A stretch of 15,597 nucleotides of DNA from positions 806 to 16,402 of the forward strand of contig PMCH01000360.1 in NCBI GenBank assembly GCA_003154055.1, read 5' to 3'. Source of the stretch: Acidobacteriaceae bacterium. GTDB lineage: Bacteria > Acidobacteriota > Terriglobia > Terriglobales > Acidobacteriaceae. Below, in pieces: positions 6,573 through 13,543 of the stretch. Within the stretch, counting starts at the first letter, position 1. The number at the start of each line of letters is the position of its first letter. A program made the translations under genes and the position numbers. The notes under the pieces are model-generated. The model was not told where the DNA came from. It made no database searches and saw only the letters and a program-made list of their open reading frames with translations.

Positions 6573-8015
6573 ATGGACGTTCTCCAACAACTCTTCGAGC
6601 GGCATTTCCACTCGCCGGTCGTGCGAATGGAGCCGCTGCAAGGCCAGCTCGGCGGCTCGGGGCGCAAGATCATCCGCCTTGCCGGCGAACGACTCAGCGC
6701 GATTGGAATTCTGTATGACGTGCGCGAAGAGAACGTTGCCTTTCTGGAATTTTCCCGCCACTTTCGCCGCCACGGTCTGCCGGTCCCCGAAATTTATGGC
6801 GAAGACTTAAACCAGGGCGCCTATCTGGAAGAAGACCTCGGCGACACCACGCTTTTCGAATTCCTCTCCAGGAATCGCAAGGGCGAGAACATCGCGCCGC
6901 ATGTGGTCGAAGCCTATCGCCAGGTCGTGGCCGTGCTGCCCCGCTTTCAGGTCGAAGCCGGACGCGACTTGAACTACAAAGTCTGCTATCCGCGCGGCAG
7001 CTTCGATCGCCAGTCCATTGCGTGGGACCTGAATTACTTCAAGTATTACTTTCTGCGGCTCGCCGGCATCCCCTTCAACGAGCAGGCCCTCGAAGTCGAC
7101 TTCGGACGCCTGACCAAGTTCCTGCTGAACGCCCCCCGCGATTATTTTCTCTATCGCGATTTCCAGTCCCGCAACATCATGCTGCGCGACGGCCAGCCCT
7201 ATTTCCTCGATTATCAAGGCGGCCGCAAGGGAGCCCTGCAGTACGACATCGCTTCCCTTCTGTACGACGCCAAGGCCGACCTTCCGCCCGCGCTGCGCCA
7301 GCAACTGCTCGATCACTATCTCGACGCGTTAGCCGGTTTCATCCCGCTCGATCGCGATGCGTTCCTCCAGCACTACAACGCGTATGTTTACATCCGCATC
7401 ATGCAGGCGCTGGGTGCGTATGGTTTTCGCGGCTTTTATGAACGCAAGGAGCATTTCCTCCAGAGCGTTCCGTACGCGCTCAAGAACCTGCGTTGGCTGC
7501 TGCACAACGTCACGTTGCCGATCGCGCTGCCCACGCTGATGGAAGCATTCAACAGCATGCTGGCGTCCGAGAAGTTGCAAGCCGTCGCTTCGAACGGCGA
7601 ACAACTGACCGTGCGGATTTTCAGTTTTTCGTTTCACCGCGGCCTGCCCAAAGACGATACCGGAAACGGCGGCGGATTCATTTTCGATGGCCGCAGCCTC
7701 CCCAATCCAGGCCGCGAAGAACAGTTCAAGCCACTCACCGGAAGAGACGCGCCGGTCATCGACTACCTCAACCAGCAGGAAAGCGTTCATCAGTTTCTCG
7801 CCAGCGCCACGTCGCTGGTGGATGCCAGTGTGACCAGTTATCAGCGTCGCGGCTTCAAGCACCTGATGGTGTCGTTCGGCTGCACCGGCGGCCAGCATCG
7901 CTCCGTCTATCTGGCCGAGCAACTGGCGAAACATCTGCGCGGTCGGAATGGCGTGGAGGTGGTGCTGCTGCATCGCGAGTTGGAGAAGCTGGGTTCGGAG
8001 AAACCCGAGCCATGA
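6573..8015 (+). CDS. AmgK-like aminosugar kinase fused to a RapZ C-terminal domain
   Basis: This is a 480-residue two-domain protein. Residues about 1-330 are an APH-family phosphotransferase. They include the P-loop-like QLGGSGRKIIRL (25-36), a Brenner-type catalytic loop YRDFQSRN (194-201, Asp196, Asn201; the usual His before Arg-Asp is Tyr194) and metal-binding LDYQ (Asp213). This kinase type includes AmgK, which phosphorylates MurNAc/GlcNAc at the anomeric carbon in peptidoglycan recycling. Residues about 345-472 match the C-terminal domain of RapZ: LTVRIFSFSFHRGLP, FDGRSLPNP, LTG-D-PV and the signature GCTGGQHRSVYLAEQLA (436-452). In E. coli this domain binds GlcN6P and small RNAs; the basic KRK end of E. 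coli RapZ is missing here. The RapZ N-terminal ATPase is absent. The start at 6573 (MDVLQQLFERHF) is chosen by homology; no Shine-Dalgarno is seen. It overlaps the MurU-like gene by ATGA. Sugar specificity is inferred from the neighbour. Confidence 0.85.
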   Translation: MDVLQQLFERHFHSPVVRMEPLQGQLGGSGRKIIRLAGERLSAIGILYDVREENVAFLEFSRHFRRHGLPVPEIYGEDLNQGAYLEEDLGDTTLFEFLSRNRKGENIAPHVVEAYRQVVAVLPRFQVEAGRDLNYKVCYPRGSFDRQSIAWDLNYFKYYFLRLAGIPFNEQALEVDFGRLTKFLLNAPRDYFLYRDFQSRNIMLRDGQPYFLDYQGGRKGALQYDIASLLYDAKADLPPALRQQLLDHYLDALAGFIPLDRDAFLQHYNAYVYIRIMQALGAYGFRGFYERKEHFLQSVPYALKNLRWLLHNVTLPIALPTLMEAFNSMLASEKLQAVASNGEQLTVRIFSFSFHRGLPKDDTGNGGGFIFDGRSLPNPGREEQFKPLTGRDAPVIDYLNQQESVHQFLASATSLVDASVTSYQRRGFKHLMVSFGCTGGQHRSVYLAEQLAKHLRGRNGVEVVLLHRELEKLGSEKPEP

Positions 8016-8752
8016 AAGCGATGATCCTGGCCGCCGGCCTCGGCACGCGCTTGCGTCCGCTAACCGACGATCGCCCGAAAGCGCTGGTCGAAGTCGCCGG
8101 GCGAACGATGATCGAGATCACCCTCGCCCGCCTGCGCGATTCCGGAATCCGCGAAGTGATCGTCAACGTGCACCACTTCGCCGACATGGTCGTCGACTAT
8201 CTGAAAGCCCACGACAACTTCGGCATGAGGGTTGAACTATCCCGCGAAGAAGCCTTGCTCGACACCGGCGGCGGCCTGAAGAAAGCCGCCTGGTTTTTTC
8301 TACAGGATTCCAACCGGTTGGAGGAGCCGTTCATCCTGCACAACGTCGACGTCCTCAGCACTATCGACCTCCAGCGCATGGTGGATTTTCATACCGCGAA
8401 TCAAGCCCTCGCTACCCTGGCTGTGCAGGATCGCAAGACCTCGCGTTACCTGCTCTTCGACGAGCATCTTCAGCTTTGCGGCCGCCGATCCGGCGCCGAC
8501 GGGAAACCCGAACTGGTTCGCCCGTCAAAGCAGTCGCAGGCGCTGGCCTTCTCCGGCATCCACGTGATCTCTCCGCGCCTGTTCGGGATGTTGACGGAAG
8601 AAGGCGCTTTCTCCATCATTCCGTCCTATCTCCGGCTCGCGGCCCAAGGAGAAAAGGTTCTCGCCTTCCGCGCTGATGAATACGAATGGCGGGACTTGGG
8701 CAAGCCGGAGAGTGTGGAACAAGCAGCACTGGATCTCAGAAATTCGCAATGA
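8012..8752 (+). CDS. murU: MurU-like sugar-1-phosphate nucleotidyltransferase
   Basis: This 246-residue protein has a nucleotidyltransferase fold that should join a sugar 1-phosphate to UTP, giving UDP-sugar and pyrophosphate. The signature LAAGLGTRLRPLTDDRPKAL covers residues 6-25 (nucleotide-binding loop, Lys23). LLDTGGGLK at 82-90 and HNVDVL at 110-115 (metal-binding Asp113) follow, then FSGIHVI at 180-186 and WRDLGKPES at 226-234. Length and motif order fit MurU (MurNAc-1-P uridylyltransferase) rather than the longer, trimeric GlmU or RmlA types. The start ATG at 8012 overlaps the kinase stop at 8013-8015, so the two are translated together, as in amgK-murU pairs of Pseudomonas. The frame is open upstream but overlaps the kinase and has no homology there. 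The substrate could also be another hexosamine or heptose 1-phosphate. Confidence 0.82.
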   Translation: MKAMILAAGLGTRLRPLTDDRPKALVEVAGRTMIEITLARLRDSGIREVIVNVHHFADMVVDYLKAHDNFGMRVELSREEALLDTGGGLKKAAWFFLQDSNRLEEPFILHNVDVLSTIDLQRMVDFHTANQALATLAVQDRKTSRYLLFDEHLQLCGRRSGADGKPELVRPSKQSQALAFSGIHVISPRLFGMLTEEGAFSIIPSYLRLAAQGEKVLAFRADEYEWRDLGKPESVEQAALDLRNSQ

Positions 8753-8818
8753 TCCGCGGGAACCAAGTAGCCGCTAAGCCGGGTGCAACCCAGGTCGTCG
8801 GGCACGGCGCGGAATCAG

Positions 8819-9343
8819 TCAAATCCAGCGAGCAAAACCTGTATAGGTAAAGCCGTAAAACCAAAACGTCATTAGAGGCAGACTATCGGTTGGGTCCGAT
8901 CGCTTATACGAGATTGGAAGCATCTCACCCTCTCGTGGAAGTTCTTCGGCGGTCGAACCCGATTTGCCCACGTACGCCCTGTTATCTGGACCGATGAATC
9001 GATAGCGTACCGAATAGTAATACCCACCTTCATTTCCTTCGGTTCGTTCCCATGCAGTAACTGTTGCGACTGCGGTGGCCCATTCTGTCAGAAGCGCTTT
9101 CTCTTTCCGAAACCTGAATATCCCGGTGGCGAGTACACCGATGCTCAGTGCCGCCCACAGCCAGCGACCGATGCTATGGTCAGCGATGACAATCACACCC
9201 AATGTGAACGCGGCGCCGACAAATCCCAGGGCTACGCTCAGACGAAATTCCACCGCAGCACGGCCCGCCAAGTCCGGCTCACTATCGTTTGTTTCGGCAA
9301 TACTCTGATATCTGGTTCGTGGATCGCCCGAGTCTGTCGCCAT
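8819..9343 (-). CDS. DUF3592-type small membrane protein
   Basis: This is a 174-residue protein of unknown function. A polar N-terminus (1-30) is followed by two hydrophobic segments (about 33-54 and 60-77). A soluble domain then has the DUF3592 pattern: ATAVATVTAWE, a tyrosine-rich GGYYYSVRYRFIGPDNRAYVGKS, a loop ELPREGEMLPISYKRSDPTDS, and a C-terminal hydrophobic end. AGTAGG at 9354-9349 is a suitably spaced ribosome-binding site. It starts 6 nt after the DUF72 stop on the same strand, so the two may be co-transcribed. By eye its base composition is richer in A+T than the surrounding genes, which may indicate separate acquisition. Confidence 0.75.
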   Translation of the reverse strand: MATDSGDPRTRYQSIAETNDSEPDLAGRAAVEFRLSVALGFVGAAFTLGVIVIADHSIGRWLWAALSIGVLATGIFRFRKEKALLTEWATAVATVTAWERTEGNEGGYYYSVRYRFIGPDNRAYVGKSGSTAEELPREGEMLPISYKRSDPTDSLPLMTFWFYGFTYTGFARWI

Positions 9344-9349
9344 ACAAAC

Positions 9350-10087
9350 CTACTTTGACTCCTCGCCTCGTCCATGTGGCTTTGCCGCCCCCAGCACATC
9401 CACCGCATACAACGCCCCTTCCGGCGTCTCCTCGTGCTTGAAGTAAGCGAACACGTCGCGCCCGGCGGCGAGATGTTCCTGCATGCGGCCGACCATCGCT
9501 TTGCGTTCTTCCGCGGTGTAGCTGGGTTTTCGGTAGCGGTAGTAGGCGTAGTCGGCGGTGACTACATCGGGCGTGTTGCGCTCTTCGGTTTCGGCCACGC
9601 AGAGAGCGATGTTGCGCTCGCGCAGCGTGTCCCAGGTAGCGTCGGTGAACCATGAGTCGTGGCGAAATTCGAAAGCCGCCCGCACTACGCGCGGCAGGCT
9701 GCGCAGGAACTCAGCCAGCACTGCCTGATCCGCCTTGAAGTTCGGCGGGAGCTGAAACAGCAACGGCCCGAGGCGTCCCGCGCGCTCCAGCGCTTCCAGC
9801 GTTCCCAGAAAGCGTTGCAGGAATTCATCGGCCGCTTTCAGCCGCTTGATATGCGTCAGCACCTGGTGCGCTTTGATAGTAAATCGGAAATGTTCCGGCG
9901 TCGCCGCGATCCAGTTCTGGACGGTCGTTTCCTTCACCAATTGGCGAAACGTGTAGTTGACCTCCACGGCATTCAGCTTCGTCGCATAGAAGTTGAGGAA
10001 CTTCTTCTGTGCCAGCTTCTCCGGATAGAAATCCGGCTTCCAACTCGGGTAGGCCCATCCGGAGGTGCCAACGTAGAGTTGAGGCAT
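9350..10087 (-). CDS. DUF72 (YecE-like) TIM-barrel protein
   Basis: This 245-residue protein carries the hallmarks of the DUF72 family: YVGTSGWAYPSWKPDFYP at the N-terminus (5-22), VEVNYTFR at 41-48, FRFTIKAHQVLTHIKR at 67-82, LLFQLPPNF at 109-117, AFEFRHDSWF at 138-147 and DVFAYFKHEETPEGALYAVDVL near the end. Where many members have a YVYFNND-type strand it reads VFAYFKHEE. The family is widespread and predicted to be a TIM-barrel hydrolase or binding protein, with no settled reaction. An AGAAGGG ribosome-binding site at 10099-10093 lies just upstream of the ATG. It lies upstream of the DUF3592 gene and just beside the parS-like palindrome. Confidence 0.88.
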   Translation of the reverse strand: MPQLYVGTSGWAYPSWKPDFYPEKLAQKKFLNFYATKLNAVEVNYTFRQLVKETTVQNWIAATPEHFRFTIKAHQVLTHIKRLKAADEFLQRFLGTLEALERAGRLGPLLFQLPPNFKADQAVLAEFLRSLPRVVRAAFEFRHDSWFTDATWDTLRERNIALCVAETEERNTPDVVTADYAYYRYRKPSYTAEERKAMVGRMQEHLAAGRDVFAYFKHEETPEGALYAVDVLGAAKPHGRGEESK

Positions 10088-10168
10088 GTCAGCCCTTCTC
10101 GGCGACGTGACCCGCAGTCGCGTATTTCCATTTCGGCAAATTGCTGAAAATCGACATGTTATCTCTGC

Positions 10169-10194
10169 GCTAATGTTCCACGTGGAACATTAGC
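10169..10194. promoter_or_regulatory. parS: parS-like ParB-binding site within a 26-bp perfect palindrome
   Basis: The core TGTTCCACGTGGAACA (10174-10189) differs from the classical chromosomal parS TGTTTCACGTGAAACA only by a symmetric T-to-C/A-to-G change. That variant is, as I recall, the form used in several phyla (Myxococcus-type sites). The symmetry continues outward with no mismatch from 10169 to 10194. It sits in a 179-bp gap between two minus-strand genes, about 80 bp upstream of the DUF72 start. ParB loads on such sites as a CTP-dependent clamp, and they cluster around the origin. Alternatively, it could be an operator for a dimeric regulator. Confidence 0.78.
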
Positions 10195-10249
10195 TAACAC
10201 TTTAGCAGAACTGAGTTTCTTCGTCGAACAAGTGGGCCGCAGTGTCCGC

Positions 10250-10265
10250 CCCGCACCGGAGCGGG
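10250..10265 (-). terminator. Weak hairpin just after the LigD polymerase gene
   Basis: CCCGC (10250-10254) and GCGGG (10261-10265) can pair around a 6-nt loop immediately downstream of the ligD stop on the minus strand. No T-tract follows in that direction, so this is at most a weak terminator candidate. Confidence 0.2.
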
Positions 10266-10266
10266 A

Positions 10267-11313
10267 TTATACCTTGCCGCGCTTCGGGGCTGCTTTCTTC
10301 TGCCCTGCTTTCTTCTTGGACGCACGCGCACTCGGTTCGGCTTGCGCGGCAATGCTGACTGCGTCTTTCTCCTTTTCTTTTTCGTCCTCGCCCGCGGCCA
10401 GCCCCGCCAGGTGCGGCAGCCTCTGCTTCAACTTCAGCACCGGCCCGAACAAGTCGCCCATCTTCTGCACCCGCGCGAGCACGTCCTTCGCTTCAAACAC
10501 CAGCCGCTCCGGATCTTTTTTCTTTAGCGCCTGCTCTACTTCATCCCAGGTCACGGGCGTCGACACCGTGGGCCGTTCACGCGCGCGCAGCGAATAGATC
10601 GCAATCGTGGTTTTGTGCTGGTCGTTCTGGCTCCAGTCGACAAAGACCTTGTTGGTGCGGGCTGCCTTCTTCATGTCCGAGACCACCAGTTCGGGATGCT
10701 CTTGTTCGAGCAGTCGCGCCAGCGCATGGGCGAAGGCCTTGGTCTGGCCGTAGCTGATTTTCGTATTGAGCGGAACGTAGATCTGCAGCCCCTTCGAGCC
10801 CGACGTTTTCGGAAAACTCTGCAGTCCAAAATGTTCAAAGATCTCCCGCAGCCACAGTCCGACCTGCGAGCACTGCACGATGTTCGCCGGTGGGCCCGGG
10901 TCGAGGTCGAAAACCATCATGGTCGGTGTCTCGATGTCGGCAGCGAGTGAAAGGGACGGATGCAGTTCGAGCGACGCCAGGTTCGCAATCCAGACCAGCG
11001 TCGCCAGGTCGTTCGCAAGTGTGTAGTGGACAGTCCGATGATTGCTGTCGCTCCAGATGGGCGCCGTCTTCACCCACTCCGGCCGGTGCATGGGCGCGTT
11101 CTTTTCGAAAAAGTACTCGTGGTCCACGCCTTCGGGATAGCGCTTCATGGTGAGCGGGCGCCCCGCCAGGTGCGGCACCAGCACGGGCGCAATGCGCACG
11201 TAGTAGTCGATCACCTGGCCCTTGGTGAAGCCGCTCGCGGGATACAGCACCTTCTCAAGATTCGAGAGCTTGAGTTTGCGGCCCTGCACGTCGACGATGG
11301 CGGGAGCAGGCAT
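10267..11313 (-). CDS. ligD: LigD-type polymerase/primase domain protein, stand-alone
   Basis: This 348-residue protein corresponds to the polymerase (POL) module of bacterial LigD, an archaeo-eukaryotic primase-type enzyme that fills ends with ribo- or deoxynucleotides in non-homologous end joining. LSNLEKVLYPASGFTKG (16-32) is the family N-terminus. The catalytic metal ligands are FDLDPG (Asp136, Asp138) with the third Asp at 226 in VFVDWSQN, and KTSGSKGLQIYVPL (169-182) is the nucleotide-binding motif. No ligase or phosphoesterase module is attached, and no ku gene is in the window. After about residue 305 a charged tail (EDEKEKEKD, then SKKKAGQKKAAPKRGK) resembles histone-H1-like basic tails and may bind DNA. 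The ATG at 11313 has no clear Shine-Dalgarno. It is divergent from the amidohydrolase gene. Confidence 0.92.
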   Translation of the reverse strand: MPAPAIVDVQGRKLKLSNLEKVLYPASGFTKGQVIDYYVRIAPVLVPHLAGRPLTMKRYPEGVDHEYFFEKNAPMHRPEWVKTAPIWSDSNHRTVHYTLANDLATLVWIANLASLELHPSLSLAADIETPTMMVFDLDPGPPANIVQCSQVGLWLREIFEHFGLQSFPKTSGSKGLQIYVPLNTKISYGQTKAFAHALARLLEQEHPELVVSDMKKAARTNKVFVDWSQNDQHKTTIAIYSLRARERPTVSTPVTWDEVEQALKKKDPERLVFEAKDVLARVQKMGDLFGPVLKLKQRLPHLAGLAAGEDEKEKEKDAVSIAAQAEPSARASKKKAGQKKAAPKRGKV

Positions 11314-11412
11314 GGATAGTTTCTGGTTTCTAGTTGCTCGTTCTTGTCAAACGAGATCTCTACGACCGATTCGCTCGCCAACAATCCCAGCGTCTATCGG
11401 CCGGCGACGAAT

Positions 11413-11424
11413 TGCTAGTATAGT
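11413..11424 (+). promoter_or_regulatory. Possible -10 region of the amidohydrolase gene
   Basis: A TATAGT hexamer (11419-11424, five of six to consensus) lies 26 nt before the start codon, overlapping a TGCTAGTAT extended -10-like string. No good -35 is found 16-18 nt upstream. The predicted leader would contain the strong AAAAGGAG ribosome-binding site ending 6-7 nt before the ATG at 11451. Confidence 0.35.
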
Positions 11425-11450
11425 GTCCCGCATTCGCAAAAGGAGTTCAG

Positions 11451-13112
11451 ATGCCGGCTTCGCGTCGTGAGTTTCTCTACGGATTGGGCGCCATCGGGGG
11501 CTCCGCGCTATTCTCCATGGAGCGCACCGAGCCCGAACTGATTCTCTACAACGGAAATTTCTGGACGGTCAATCCGCGCCAGCCACGAGCGCAAGCGTTG
11601 GCGATTTCAGGCGGCCGCTTCCTGGCGATCGGGTCGAACGACGAGGTATTGGCACTGGCCGCGGGCACCGCCAGGAAAGTAGACCTCGGCGGCAAGACTG
11701 TGCTGCCCGGTTTCATCGACGCCCACTCCCATCCCGCCCAGGCCGGCCTGTCACATCTGCGCATGGTGGACTGCGACCTGCGGTCGATTGCCGACATTCT
11801 GAAGGCTCTCCGCGAGCGCGCCTCCAAGACACCGGCTGGCGAATGGGTACTCGGCTTCAAGTACGACGACACGAAGACTTCGGAAGGCCGCCCACTCACG
11901 CGCGAAGAACTCGACGCTGCCCTTCCCGATCATCCGGTGTTTGTGGAACACCGCGGCGGACACACGGCCTGGGTCAACTCCACGGCGCTGAAGCTGGCCA
12001 AGCTTGACGACAAGGCGTCCGACCCTCCCGGCGGCAAGTACGATCACGATCCCGCCACCGGCCGCCTGACCGGGCACGTCCGCGAACACGGTAAAGATGC
12101 ATTCGAGAAGGTCATCCCCTCGAACTTCACGCGCGAAGACCACCGCGAGGGCGTTCGCCTGATTTCCCAGATGATGACGCGCACCGGGATCACGTCTGTC
12201 ACCGACGCCGAGGGCACGCCCGACGACTTGCGCGCCTACCAGGACTCCCGCGAAGCCGGCCAGCTCAAGATGCGCGTGTACTGCCATATTTATCAGGCGT
12301 TCATGGACCAGATGCTCGCCGCGGGCGTGAAGACCGGACTGGGCGACGAGTGGGTAAAAGTCGGCGCGCAGAAAATGGTCTGCGACGGTTCCATCTCCGA
12401 GCGCACGGCGCGCCTGTCGCAGCCCTACATCGGGAGACCCGACGACTATGGAATCCTGGTGACTCCGGAAGAAGAACTCTACCAGCAGGCGCGCAAGGCA
12501 CATGCTGCCGGATGGCAACTCGGCACGCACGCCAATGGCGATATCGCAATCGACATCACACTGCGGGTATACGAGCGTCTGCAGAAGGAGATGCCGCGCC
12601 CGGATGCACGCTACCGCTTCGAGCATTGCACGGTGGTGAATGACTCGCTGGTGGCGCGGATCAAAGCGCTGGGCGCAATTCCAACTCCGTTTTCCACCTA
12701 CGCTTACTATCACGGCGAAAAGATGAAAGAGTATGGACCGGAACGGGTGAACCACATGTTCGCGCTGCGCAGCTTTATTGACGCCGGCATCCGGCCCACG
12801 CAGGCATCGGACTATCCGCCCGGGCCATTCGAGCCGATGATGGCCCTGCAATCCGAAGTGACTCGCACCGACGCCAAGGGCAACGTCTGGGGGCCACAGC
12901 AGAAGATCACCCTCGAAGAGGCCATTCGCGTCGGCACGATCAACGGCGCTTACGCGTCGTACGAAGAGAACCTGAAGGGCTCCATCGAGGCGGGCAAGTT
13001 GGCAGATTTGGTAGTTCTTGGGCGCGACGTGTTCAAAGAAGATCCGTACAACATCATCAACATTCCCATTGAGCGCACCATGGCAGGCGGCCGATGGGTG
13101 TGGGAGGCATAG
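11451..13112 (+). CDS. Twin-arginine YtcJ-type metal-dependent amidohydrolase
   Basis: This 553-residue member of the amidohydrolase superfamily (COG1574/YtcJ type) is predicted to hydrolyse an amide or related bond; the substrate is unknown. The N-terminus has the twin-arginine motif SRREFL (4-9) followed by a short weakly hydrophobic stretch to about residue 22, suggesting Tat export. No AxA cleavage site is clear, so it may stay as an anchor. Metal-site candidates are DAHSH (His92, His94), Lys308 in KMVCDGS (the position of the carboxylated Lys), His360 (LGTHANGD), His392 (RFEHC) and Asp454 (QASDYPPG). The C-terminus GSIEAGKLADLVVLGRD is the usual return of the beta-sandwich domain. AAAAGGAG at 11438-11445 sets the start. 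It is followed by the ars operon on the same strand, but that operon has its own promoter. Confidence 0.9.
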   Translation: MPASRREFLYGLGAIGGSALFSMERTEPELILYNGNFWTVNPRQPRAQALAISGGRFLAIGSNDEVLALAAGTARKVDLGGKTVLPGFIDAHSHPAQAGLSHLRMVDCDLRSIADILKALRERASKTPAGEWVLGFKYDDTKTSEGRPLTREELDAALPDHPVFVEHRGGHTAWVNSTALKLAKLDDKASDPPGGKYDHDPATGRLTGHVREHGKDAFEKVIPSNFTREDHREGVRLISQMMTRTGITSVTDAEGTPDDLRAYQDSREAGQLKMRVYCHIYQAFMDQMLAAGVKTGLGDEWVKVGAQKMVCDGSISERTARLSQPYIGRPDDYGILVTPEEELYQQARKAHAAGWQLGTHANGDIAIDITLRVYERLQKEMPRPDARYRFEHCTVVNDSLVARIKALGAIPTPFSTYAYYHGEKMKEYGPERVNHMFALRSFIDAGIRPTQASDYPPGPFEPMMALQSEVTRTDAKGNVWGPQQKITLEEAIRVGTINGAYASYEENLKGSIEAGKLADLVVLGRDVFKEDPYNIINIPIERTMAGGRWVWEA

Positions 13113-13144
13113 TTCCACCCGGGCCATCCGTGTCTCCTTTGATC

Positions 13145-13172
13145 TTGACAGTATCCATATTTCTAGTATTAT
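13145..13172 (+). promoter_or_regulatory. Near-consensus sigma-70 promoter of the ars operon
   Basis: TTGACA (13145-13150, perfect) and TATTAT (13167-13172, five of six) are separated by 16 nt. The expected start site, about 7 nt after the -10, is 13179, the A of the arsR ATG, so the arsR message would be leaderless. No Shine-Dalgarno is present upstream of that ATG, in agreement. Confidence 0.8.
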
Positions 13173-13182
13173 CGAATTATGG
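13155..13182. promoter_or_regulatory. Candidate ArsR operator (inverted repeat over the -10 and start codon)
   Basis: CCATATTTC (13155-13163) and GAATTATGG (13174-13182) are inverted repeats matching at 8 of 9 positions, separated by 10 nt. They cover the spacer, the -10 box and the first codon of arsR. An ArsR dimer bound here would block polymerase directly, which is the normal mode of this family. The assignment rests on position and symmetry only. Confidence 0.55.
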
Positions 13183-13532
13183 TTACAGCAGCCGTAAAGG
13201 CCAGCGAACGCGTCGCCAAGTACGCCGACATGTTTTCCGCCATGGGAACCGAGCCCCGGCTGCGGATCATGCAACTGCTGCTCACGGCGCATCCTGACGG
13301 CCTGGTAGTCGGGGACATCCAGAGCGAACTCGATATCCCGAACTCTACCCTTTCCCATCATCTCGACAAACTCAAGAACGAAGACCTGGTGCAGGTGAAG
13401 CGCGAGGGAACCTTCCTGCGCTATACCGCGAACACCGAAGCGCTCCGCGAGGTACTGCAATTTCTGTACGCCGAATGCTGCACCCGAAGCAGCGCCATCA
13501 AACCGCGAGACATTGTTCAATTCTGTAAGTAG
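13179..13532 (+). CDS. arsR: Arsenite-responsive ArsR/SmtB repressor
   Basis: This 117-residue winged-helix repressor is expected to release DNA when As(III) binds. The fold runs from SAMGTEPRLRIMQLL (20-34) through the recognition helix IPNSTLSHHLDKLKNEDLV (53-71) to the wing VKREGTFLRYTA (73-84). It lacks the ELCVCDL Cys site of the R773-type ArsR in the DNA-binding helix. Instead it has Cys100-Cys101 (AECCTR) and Cys116 at the C-terminus, the arrangement of the Acidithiobacillus-type ArsR (there Cys95, Cys96, Cys102). It is the first gene of the ars operon; arsM begins 11 nt after its stop. The start at 13179 coincides with the predicted transcription start. Confidence 0.92.
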   Translation: MVTAAVKASERVAKYADMFSAMGTEPRLRIMQLLLTAHPDGLVVGDIQSELDIPNSTLSHHLDKLKNEDLVQVKREGTFLRYTANTEALREVLQFLYAECCTRSSAIKPRDIVQFCK

Positions 13533-13538
13533 GAGGAG
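13531..13538 (+). promoter_or_regulatory. Strong ribosome-binding site of arsM
   Basis: AGGAGGAG overlaps the last bases of the arsR stop codon and ends 5 nt before the arsM ATG at 13544. It contrasts with the lack of any ribosome-binding site at arsR, so arsM is likely translated much more strongly from the same message. Confidence 0.75.
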
Positions 13539-13543
13539 CCATC

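Noticed and set aside
8753..8818. Possible terminator between the convergent MurU-like and DUF3592 genes
   Set aside because: Only short or distant pairings (for example GGGT/ACCC with a 3-nt loop) and no T-tract on either side.
10088..10266. Replication origin beside the parS-like site
   Set aside because: No cluster of DnaA boxes, no AT-rich unwinding region and no dnaA or dnaN genes; parS sites can lie far from oriC.
11345..11350. TTGACA on the minus strand upstream of the LigD polymerase gene
   Set aside because: A perfect -35 hexamer, but no -10-like sequence occurs 15-19 nt downstream.
11751..13520. Open frame of 589 codons on the minus strand
   Set aside because: It spans antisense the amidohydrolase, the ars promoter and arsR, all well supported; no recognisable domain.
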